A stretch of DNA of 64,000 nucleotides from Batillaria attramentaria. Taxonomy: Eukaryota > Mollusca > Gastropoda > Batillariidae. Location of the stretch: assembly GCA_018292915.2 (NCBI GenBank), contig JACVVK020000084.1:84501-148500 (forward strand), in the 5' to 3' direction. Under the pieces are notes generated by a model that had not been told where the DNA came from, ran no database searches, and worked only from the letters and a program-made list of their open reading frames with translations. Shown here one piece after another: positions 56,651-64,000 of this stretch (position 1 is its first letter; the number at the start of each line of letters is the position of its first letter). Both the position numbers and the translations under genes were made by a program.

Positions 56651-56934
56651 GGGTCCGTACGTAAAAGTCGAGGTTAATTTAACCCACGGCCACGGGCCTA
56701 ACCCAGACTAGGACAAAAGAAACCCCCAAAACAAAATTAAATTAAAAAAGGAAGCGAAGAAAGACAGACAAAAATCATTCTATAACGGCATAGACACCTT
56801 TATGGAATGGACCCGCTTCCTGATTTAAAGCAAAACCAGAAAATTTAACCCTAGAGCTAGTTTAGTTCGAGGTTAGTCTCTAACCCGGGGCTAAACTCCC
56901 TAACCCAGACTTTTACATGCGGGCCCAGAAGCCT
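56651..56934. mobile_element. MITE with GTAAAAGTC ends, copy 2 (inverted)
   Basis: GGGTCCGTACGTAAAAGTC at the left and, in complement, GGGCCCGCATGTAAAAGTC at the right. The interior matches 24117-24368 in reverse orientation (GAAGCG, CTAGAGCTAGTTTAGTTCGA). Confidence 0.82.
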
Positions 56935-57110
56935 AATCAGGGCTTCCTATCCGCGGAAAATGCGTTCGGACAATTTTCCTGACTGACCATGGAAGTATAG
57001 GACATTTTGTCCTGAACATTATCGGCTGTGGTGCAGAAATGATAGAATGATGTGTCCGCTTTGGTAAGACAGTAATCGGACATTTCGAAATTGAATCGGT
57101 ATTGACTAAT
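56935..57110. repeat. Diverged relative of the hAT-like element
   Basis: Contains TATAGGACATTTTGTCCTG and AATCGGACATTTCG, the subterminal phrases of the element at 12102-12791. Ends are not defined. Confidence 0.4.
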
Positions 57111-57146
57111 GTCCAGCGTGGACGTGAAGCCCTGCCAAATTCCTGG

Positions 57147-57149
57147 GGG

Positions 57150-57187
<38 letters not shown>

Positions 57188-57242
57188 CGACGACGACGAC
57201 AACGACGACGATGATGATGAAAGTAATAATAATAATAATAAT
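57147..57242. repeat. (GAT)n(GAC)n(AAT)n microsatellite
   Basis: Trinucleotide runs that give artefactual poly-Asp and poly-Met frames. They end in the AAT tail of the adjoining SINE-1. Confidence 0.92.
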
Positions 57243-57606
57243 CGCATTAAGATGGGCGCTTTATCGAAAATGTTTTGGCTCAAAGCACCCGAGCTAAACC
57301 CAACAAGCACGCTCACGTGAATCACACGCATTCTCTCACACACATTACAATCACGTGGTACGAAGGGCCAGCTCAGCAATTTATGCTTTGGAATTTTGCA
57401 ATTGCATTCAGTTTTTGGTTTTTTTTTTTTTTTTTTTTGATTGCTGAACATTTCCAAAGCAGAGGGCAGGAAGCCGGAGTACACGGAGAAAACCCCGACG
57501 GTCGGCCCGAATAAACGAGAAAGAAAAATTCTTCGCCCCGTGTGGGACTCGATTCTGACCTCTCACATTGTTGACAAGTCTTAAGCGCTAGACCACCAGC
57601 CGCCCC
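57222..57606 (-). mobile_element. SINE-1, diverged
   Basis: The same body and head (GGGGCGGCTGGTGGTCTAG on the minus strand) with a degenerate B-box and an internal T-run. Confidence 0.85.
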
Positions 57607-58012
57607 ATGTATCATATCCCATTGTCAGCACCGGCCTGTACAAAAAAGCTTATCATAACTTTCTGCGTTCGTGACAGTGGCACATGCAGATCTGTCACGT
57701 TTTTTTTTTAACGACAAAAGGATGTATAGCACTTGCGAAGGACACACGCAGCTGCTCGCGAGTGACGTTTTCTGCCTGACAAAGTCTTTGACAGCGATGA
57801 TACATCTGCGTTAAATGTAGGACAGTTTGCAAAAAATATGTGATGGGTAGCCATCTCCGACAGATGTTTTCTGCATAATTATTTGTGGATGATCTCACGT
57901 TTATACATGTAAACAGGCCAGAAATCATGAACAACACAAACAGAAGCAACAGCAACAACAACAACAACTGCAAAAACAATAAGAACAACGACAACAGCAA
58001 CAACAACAACAG
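57607..58012. other. Unassigned, CAA-repeat-rich
   Basis: ACA/CAA repeats at about 57940-58010. No gene. Confidence 0.45.
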
Positions 58013-58325
58013 TAAATGGTCTGTGCATGGTTATTTTTGTTTCTAGATTGTCAGCCTTTAAATCACAACTCAAAACATACCTGTTCCGTCAGGCTTTCCA
58101 TTGATAACTGGGACCTTCTGTCCATGTTCGTGTGTGGGTGTGTGGGTGTGTGCGTGTGTGTGGTGTGGGTGTGTGCGTGTGTGTGGTGTGGGTGTGTGCG
58201 CTCTGAGTCTGTCCTTCAGAGACGGGCGCCTTATAAGTACGATTTATTATTATTATTATTATTGAAGCATTTTTTTTAGAAGTGACAATGATGCCTGAGG
58301 CTAATAGAGAATATATAGGCATTTA
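58013..58325 (+). mobile_element. MITE-V 3' part, interrupted by a LINE
   Basis: AAATGGTCTGTGCATGG...TCTAGATTG at the left and GAAGCATTTTTTTTAGAAG...GATGCCTGAGGCTAATAG at the right are contiguous in other copies. Confidence 0.85.
58051..58262 (+). mobile_element. 5'-truncated LINE 3' end inserted in MITE-V
   Basis: Encodes LSAFKSQLKTYLFRQAFH and TGA, the extreme C-terminus typical of CR1/Jockey-like LINEs. A GTG-rich 3' UTR, GCGCCTTATAAGTACGATTT and (ATT)n follow. The insertion splits ATTG|GAAGCA of the host MITE, and ATTG may be duplicated. Confidence 0.85.
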
Positions 58326-58389
58326 ATTTTTGATGCAAAAACAACAACAGCAGCAACAACAACACCAATTCCAGCAGCACCAGCAACCA

Positions 58390-58767
58390 AAAAAAAAAAA
58401 AAAAAAAAAAAAACAACAAACCTGTCGGAGATTCTGGGATGCAGAGAAAAAGGAGAGAGCATCTGCCACGATGTGCGGTGATAAATACGCCCGCGCAGTG
58501 AGTTGTCGTTCCATGATTCATCACCCGTCCTCCCTCCCCGATACCCCTTTACCACGAAAGACAGTCTAAGAATGTGGTCAAAATGTCACAATTTAACTCA
58601 GTTCCTACCAAATAAGTTTGGGTTTAGGCATCCTTCTTCTTCTTCTTCTTCGATCCCTGTACTGGACTCCGCCTCAGATTATTAGGTTGGTAGTTTTGAT
58701 AAATCCGGTGGTCTTCAGGAGTTCCGTTTTGGTGCCCCAGAGTTTCTCTTTCAAATTCTCTTTCATT
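58390..58767. other. A-run and unassigned sequence
   Basis: A-run at about 58389-58413, preceded by CAG/CAA repeats. No gene. Confidence 0.45.
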
Positions 58768-58969
58768 TCTTTTTCAAATTTGGTGTGCTGAACATTTTCT
58801 TAAGCAGAGGGGGAGGAAGCCGGAGTATCCGGAGAGAACCCCCGACGATCGGCCCGAATGAACGGTGCCGCATACGAGAAGGAAAAATTCTTTGCCCCGA
58901 GTGGGACTCGAACCCCTGCCCTCTCGCATTGGTGACAGGTCTCTTAACCACTAGAACGCCGACCGCCCC
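58768..58969 (-). mobile_element. SINE-1, 3'-truncated
   Basis: Head and first half of the body only (GGGGCGGTCGGCGTTCTAG on the minus strand, B-box GGTTCGAGTCCC). Confidence 0.88.
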
Positions 58970-59425
58970 AACTGTGGCAATCTTGACTTTTACGCGAGTC
59001 ATTGTCTATGGCCAACACCAGCACGTCATAAATATGAACATCACGCCTGCACGACCTAATTACTTAGGCTATGGAATTCTAAGGTTTGATAGCCATTGAG
59101 TCTAACCAGCGAAAGGCACACTCATTTAGCCGACATAAAGTTCATGTAACAAAGGATATAAAGTATGAGGACCCAGACGAAAAATCGCTAATATTTCTGT
59201 ATTCATTACTCGTTAGCATGGCCCAACGCAGGGGACAGGTATTCATTTACAGTCATAAATCAAGAAAGAGGAGTTATGAGCTGAACGAAAATAACTACGA
59301 TGATAAAACGATAACTTGATGATGATCATGCATAATCGAACACTCCAATTTTCAGGTGCGTAATCGTGATAAATGAATATTGCACAAAATTGCACAAAAT
59401 GATTAGCATGAAGGCCGCGATAGCG
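58970..59425. other. Unassigned non-coding stretch
   Basis: No exon or repeat terminus supported. Confidence 0.4.
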
Positions 59426-59586
59426 GGTGGGTGGGGTGGGGTGGGGTGTTTAGAAGTTTAACTTCGTTTTCCACCACGGGTAACGAGAAAAAGGCCAGCA
59501 AAATATTTGGCCCCAGCCGGGATTCGAACTCACGACCGGAGCATTGACAGTCCAACGCTTGGCCATTCGGCATTCACAGCTCCCCG
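59426..59586 (-). mobile_element. SINE-2, diverged
   Basis: On the minus strand, B-box GAGTTCGAATCCC and GGCTGGGGCCAAATATTTTG. The tail has a deletion. Confidence 0.85.
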
Positions 59587-59752
59587 GCCACGATAGCTTC
59601 AGCTGTTTGAGTCGGAGGTAACTGACCCCTCCGCCATCGACATTTGTGATAATTAGATTAGATGATTAGACAACAGATGAATATATTTTTTTCATCTGGT
59701 ACAGATATGGTTACACTAGAGACCATGGAAAGGTTTTTTCTTTTCTTTTACG

Positions 59753-60158
59753 GGGCGACCGGTGGTCTAGTGGTTAAGACTTTGTCACTTATGCGAGAGG
59801 TCAGGTTCGAGTCCCACTCGGGGCGAAGAATTTTTCCTTCTCGTATGTGGCACCGTTCATTCGGGCCGACCGTCGGGGATTCTCTCCCGGTACTCCGGCT
59901 TCCCCCCCCCCCCCCCCCCCCTCTGCTTTGGAAATGTTCAGCCCACAAAATTAAAAAAATAAACGTAATTCTAAAATTCCGAAACTTAAATTGCTGAGCT
60001 GACCCTTCGCATTGTAATGTGTTCATGCCCAGTGTGTGAGAGAATGCGTGTGATTCACGTGAGCGTGCGTGTTGGGTTTTGCTCGCGGCGCTTTGAGCCA
60101 AATATTTTGGATAAAGCGTCTATATTAATGCGTTTATTATTATTATTATTATTATTAT
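59753..60158 (+). mobile_element. SINE-1 with a C-run expansion
   Basis: The head GGGGCGACCGGTGGTCTAGT with B-box GGTTCGAGTCCC. A run of about 20 C replaces the usual CCTCCCCCTC in the body. (ATT)n tail. Confidence 0.9.
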
Positions 60159-60243
60159 GAAGATTGTTTACACTACAACTCGCGGGTTCAACCCGACAAA
60201 ATTGGTAGGTGTAAACGGCCTCTATGTTACATCTTAACCGTCG

Positions 60244-60384
60244 GACGGTGGGTTGGTGGGTAGGTGTTTGGGAGTTTAACTTCCATTTCCACGACGTATG
60301 TGTGATACCAAAGACGGGACAATGAGAAAATGGCCAGCACAAATAATTATTTGGCCCCAGCCGTGACTCGAACTCACGAACCGT
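60244..60384 (-). mobile_element. SINE-2, head truncated by (GA)n
   Basis: Tail and B-box side (GAGTTCGAGTCACGGCTGGG on the minus strand). The head is replaced by GA repeats. Confidence 0.85.
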
Positions 60385-60440
60385 CAGAGAGAGAGAGAGA
60401 GAGAGAGGAAAAAATCATACACAAATACCACTACTACTAC

Positions 60441-60853
60441 TACTACTACTACTACGAATGAGTATTGTATAGGTGCTTTACCCAATTTCATGCATCGGCT
60501 CAAAGCGCCGCTAACTGAACCCAACATGCACGCTCACGTGAATCACACGCATTTTCTCACACACTAGACATAAACACATTACAATCACGTGGTGCGAAGG
60601 GCCAGCTCAGCTATTTCAATTTCGGAAGTTAGAATTGCATTTATTTTTCAAATTTGGTGGGCTGAACAAAGCAGAACATTTCCAAAGCAGAGGGGGAGGA
60701 AGCCGGATTACCCGGAGAGAACCCCCGACGATCGGCCCGAATGAACGGTGCCACATACGAGAAGGAAAAATTCTTTGCTCCGAGTGGGAATCGAACCCCT
60801 GACCTCTCGCATTGGTGACGAGTCTCTTAAACCACTAGACCACCGACCGCCAC
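60441..60853 (-). mobile_element. SINE-1 with a (TAC)n tail
   Basis: Complete head (GGCGGTCGGTGGTCTAGTGG on the minus strand). The tail repeat is TAC/GTA instead of ATT. There is a short internal duplication (AACAAAGCAGAACATTTCC). Confidence 0.9.
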
Positions 60854-61093
60854 TACCACTACTGTATTGTTTTTCTTTTCTTGAGTGGTGAGATCAGAAA
60901 CAAGTAAAACGCCGTAGGCATATTTTACTTTATCATAAGCACGAGGTTTTCTGTTCTGCAGATGTCACGGCCAGACAGGCGTGGGAGCAGTTCAGACCGA
61001 TGGAGTTAATCTTCGAAGCGAGTAGTCAATAACATGTGGCAGATCGATGAAACTCTTCTCGTTTAATTTCCCCGGTCCGCATGACTTGAACAC

Positions 61094-61320
61094 CTGTGAA
61101 GCATTTTCATAGCTCGCCCTCCCAACATGGATGTCTTTGACGTTGCTCGGAGACGGGAAAGCGTTTCATGTGGATGGCTTAAAGGTCTGGAATGCCACCA
61201 AAACCTGAACCACTCATGGACCATTTTATAGCTTGTATTCCGCATATTGATGTATTTGACGTTGCTCAGAGACAGGCAAGCATTGCATGTGGATGGCTTA
61301 AAGGTCTGCAACGTACCAAA
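61094..61320. repeat. Imperfect direct repeat, ~128-bp unit
   Basis: TTTGACGTTGCTC.GAGAC.GG followed by CATGTGGATGGCTTAAAGGT occurs twice, at about 61137 and 61256. Confidence 0.88.
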
Positions 61321-61592
61321 AAGCCAAAAAGATTGTGTATACGTGTGTGTGTTGTTGTTTTCTAAAGTTGTAGCCTTGGCATAGCTTTGGAGATCCCTAT
61401 GAAACCCGAGAGTTTGCTGTGTGCTTCTGGTCACTAAGCGAGTCGCTAAGGCGGGTAACTATAGTGTTGTTTGCTGCAAAGAAGGTTTACGACAGCTGCC
61501 TGAATCACTTAGTGTCTAAACAAAGTTTAATTCTATGTTCACAAATCGTTCTAAGCTCTTTTGGTAGTATCCAACATCGCACCACTCGAACA

Positions 61593-62026
61593 CCTGCAGG
61601 CGTAGGGACACAAACTGACCGTGGGTGTTTATGTGGGGAACCCTGTTCGGCGAGTGTGCTAGTTTGTAATGATTTTCGTGATTTTTGTATTTTGCAGGCC
61701 GAGGTGCATGCCAGGGGGCCGCAACAAGAGGCAAGCTGCCAGTGAAGGTTGGGCTTTTTGCGCTGGAGAGCAGCAAAAGCGACGGATGCAGATTTGGATG
61801 AAGCGGCTGTCTGGCCAAAACAGAAAGTAGACTAGCATTACTCCAGTGAGGAAAGGTGACATTCAGATCTTTTTAATCTCCTGTCAGGTGCGTGCCCTTA
61901 AATGGTCTGTGCATGGAAAGTTTTGTTTCTATAATCATTCTTACGGGTGACTATGATGCCTGACGCTAATAGGGAATGTTTAGGCATTTTGAGACCTCGT
62001 GCATTTGTGTTGTTTGGCCTGCACAG
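61593..62026 (+). mobile_element. MITE-V copy (434 bp)
   Basis: CTGCAGGCGTAGGGACACAA at the left and, in complement, TGCAGGCCAAACAACACAAA at the right. It shares CATGCCAGGGGGCCGCAACA with the reference copy. Confidence 0.85.
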
Positions 62027-62195
62027 TGACAGCGACTCGCAGGCTGACACATCTTAGAAACGGTTTCTGTTTACATTGGTTACTGTTCAGTACGTTCTTT
62101 TATGCGGTTTATGCCAGACATGTAATGGTACTATCAGTGTAGAAAGAGTTAAACAAACACTGGGTGGCGCGTTTTGTCCATTTTGCAGACCTTTT

Positions 62196-62385
62196 CTTTA
62201 AAAGTCTGCAATCTCAACAAAAAGCAAAAAACAGTGTGTAAAAAAAAAAAAAAAAAAAGTCAGACTGTGCTAAATGCATACAGTTGCCTGCATTACGCAC
62301 AGTCGCAGGAGTCGCAGTAAAAAAAGAAAAGAAAAAAAAGCACAATGTTTGTGTTTTTTTGTGGAGATTGCAGACCTTAAAGTCT
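62196..62385. repeat. Inverted repeat around poly-A
   Basis: GTCTGCAATCTCAACAAAAA at about 62206-62226 and its near-complement TTTTTGTGGAGATTGCAGAC near 62355-62374 flank an A-run and A-rich sequence. Confidence 0.75.
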
Positions 62386-63616
62386 AGGAGGCTCTGAGTT
62401 GGTAAGAAGTCTACGACGTAGTTTGCAGGGTAAGTGTCGGTCATCATACCATCGACCGCCTGCTGTGCAATATGGAAGGGGTCAACGATCGAACTTACAC
62501 AGGGGTGTGACAGGAAACATGAGTGCAGACAGAATCGTCACATCCGGGAAGTACCGTAGTCCCCTTGTGCGTACTTGTTTACCATTCTGCCGCCCATCTC
62601 AGTGCGTACGTGACATTTAGGCATGCAATCCGGACACTAGGTGGGTGCCAGTGATGTAGGTTCCTTTACAAGAGCAAATACGGTACTGCATTGAATTAGA
62701 TTGCTACATTGTTTGCTACATTTCCCGCGCAGGGAGGTGTTATTATCTAGCACGGACTCCACTGCCAGCGTACAGATAGTAGCTATTTAACGATAGTGCT
62801 ACGACAGACGTCCAATGGCTTGTGATCAAACACACAAACAAATGAACAACAACATAAACAAAACCTCATCCTTGTGTCCAAAACAAGCTTCGTCCACAGT
62901 AATCAGTCGTCGTTCTCAGACGGTGACAAATAATCTGCTTCAAGCTTTCTTTGAAAAGAGTCGATCTTAAGAATGGCATTTTTTTCTCTTACAACGGACT
63001 CAAGGATACGTCGCCATTTTTCTGGGCCAATGTACTTTGATTGCAAGAAAGTTGCCACGGGCCTCTCCTAAACAAATCTGATCTGGGTTTCTCGGGTTTT
63101 CCATTTTTAGTTTTTGTCATTCTGGGACGGATTTTATTTGTCCGGAATGTCAAAACGGATAAAACTGATAGGTTAGTGAGTGGGCAGCATCAAAGAAATG
63201 AATCTCCTTGAACAGAGATTAAATCATTTCCGTCTGAACGGCGGGACTCTTTTGAAAAAGGATTACGTTTTCCCGGTTAGGTGAAAAACCTTAAATTACA
63301 ATCGATTACAAGCGGATTGTGCTTTCGTCTGATGAGGGTTTGGAACCTAAAACAAGCTAAAATCAAGCTCGTGTCTTTTGATGTGGGTTTGGGTGGACAT
63401 TAAGACAGGTTGTGTCCTAACGTTATCAGGATACCAATTTTCTGGTCGCTTCCAGACAAAAATGTGTCTAACCACGACCTGTTTCAGGGCAAAAAAGACA
63501 AACTGATGAGAGCAGGGGAGGTGAACTAGTCTCATCAATGAGAAACCTAATTCAGAGGGTACGTTTATACTGGTTTAGCAGTTTTAGCAGGTGTAAGGTG
63601 CGGTGTAACAGTCGGC
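62386..63616. other. Unassigned non-coding stretch
   Basis: The longest repeat-poor stretch on the right side. No splice-supported exon, RNA gene or transposon terminus was recognised. Confidence 0.4.
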
Positions 63617-63813
63617 ATATTTAGTAGGATTTCGTAAGGAGGACTTCGCTGAGCAGCGTAACCCATTTTCATGTAAATTAATCTCAGATGACAGAGGCCG
63701 GGAGCGGCTAACGCGCTGCGATTAGCTAATGGTACCCCTAACGTGCCTTATTTACAGGTAAATGGTTTACGCTGCTCAGCAAAGTCCTCCTTATGAAGTC
63801 CTACTAAATATAC
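63617..63813. mobile_element. Foldback element, ~197 bp
   Basis: ATATTTAGTAGGATTTCGTA and AAGGAGGACTTCGCTGAGCA at the left are complemented at the right by TGCTCAGCAAAGTCCTCCTT and CCTACTAAATATA. Arms are about 55 bp and the spacer about 90 bp. Confidence 0.88.
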
Positions 63814-63818
63814 CTAGT

Positions 63819-64000
63819 ATCGGTAGGCGGGCGTTGTTGCTGCTGTGGATTGTGTGGTGTAACAGTATCGGTAGGCGGGCGTTGTTGTTGCTGTGGATTG
63901 TGTGGTGTAACAGTATCGGTAGGCGGGCGTTGTTGTTGCTGTGGATTGTGTGGTGTAACAGTATCGGTAGGCGGGCGTTGTTTTTGCTGTGGATTGTGTG
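63819..64000. repeat. 48-bp minisatellite, ~3.8 units, runs off the window
   Basis: Units of 48 bp (GTATCGGTAGGCGGGCGTTG, TTGTTGCTGTGGATTGTGTG, GTGTAACA) with only one or two substitutions between units. All three minus-strand frames are open. One reads HNPQQQQRPPTDTVTP per unit and ends in TAG at 63806-63804. Confidence 0.93.

Overview
The window is animal nuclear DNA. Its genes are split by GT-AG introns, it carries many tRNA-derived SINEs, MITE-like DNA transposons and truncated LINEs, and it is saturated with (CA)n/(TG)n, (GA)n, poly-C and ATT microsatellites. The repeat style and the proteins suggest a lophotrochozoan, most likely a gastropod mollusc. That placement is inference; no species is claimed.

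Genes, all in the first 23 kb. (1) Minus strand, 13892 to 3758: a complete nine-exon LDLRAP1/ARH orthologue, the PTB-domain adaptor that links LDL-receptor tails to clathrin and AP-2. The reconstructed reading frame is 317 aa. (2) Plus strand, 15290 to 18920: a three-exon BTB/POZ protein (304 aa). (3) Minus strand, 22628 to 20824: a paralogue of gene 2 (285 aa) with the same two phase-1 introns. The BTB genes lie tail to tail. LDLRAP1 and the first BTB gene are divergent, with about 1.4 kb between their start codons.

Transposons in the gene region. The LDLRAP1 introns hold a TTAA-flanked piggyBac-like element with a SINE nested inside it, a LINE 3' fragment, two 178-bp MITEs that differ at one base, and a hAT-like element. 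Just 3' of LDLRAP1 is a tandem array of about 145-bp units with palindromic TGACCTTGA/TCAAGGTCA cores. A poly-C/poly-G-rich terminal-inverted-repeat element occurs in intron 1 of the first BTB gene and again upstream of the second.

23-64 kb: no gene could be supported. The region is a mosaic of mobile elements and tandem repeats. It includes a roughly 450-bp MITE family with about seven copies; a truncated Penelope-like element with inverted arms, hammerhead-ribozyme-like cores and a 14-bp target duplication, nested in one of those MITEs; a recent 1.86-kb tandem duplication; an element ending in arrays of a 16-bp repeat; a five-unit GAT-rich satellite; several SINE families; foldback elements; and a 48-bp minisatellite that runs off the right edge.

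All coordinates and alignments were made by eye. Exon borders rest on GT/AG sites, phase continuity and protein similarity. Repeat borders are approximate unless terminal motifs are given.
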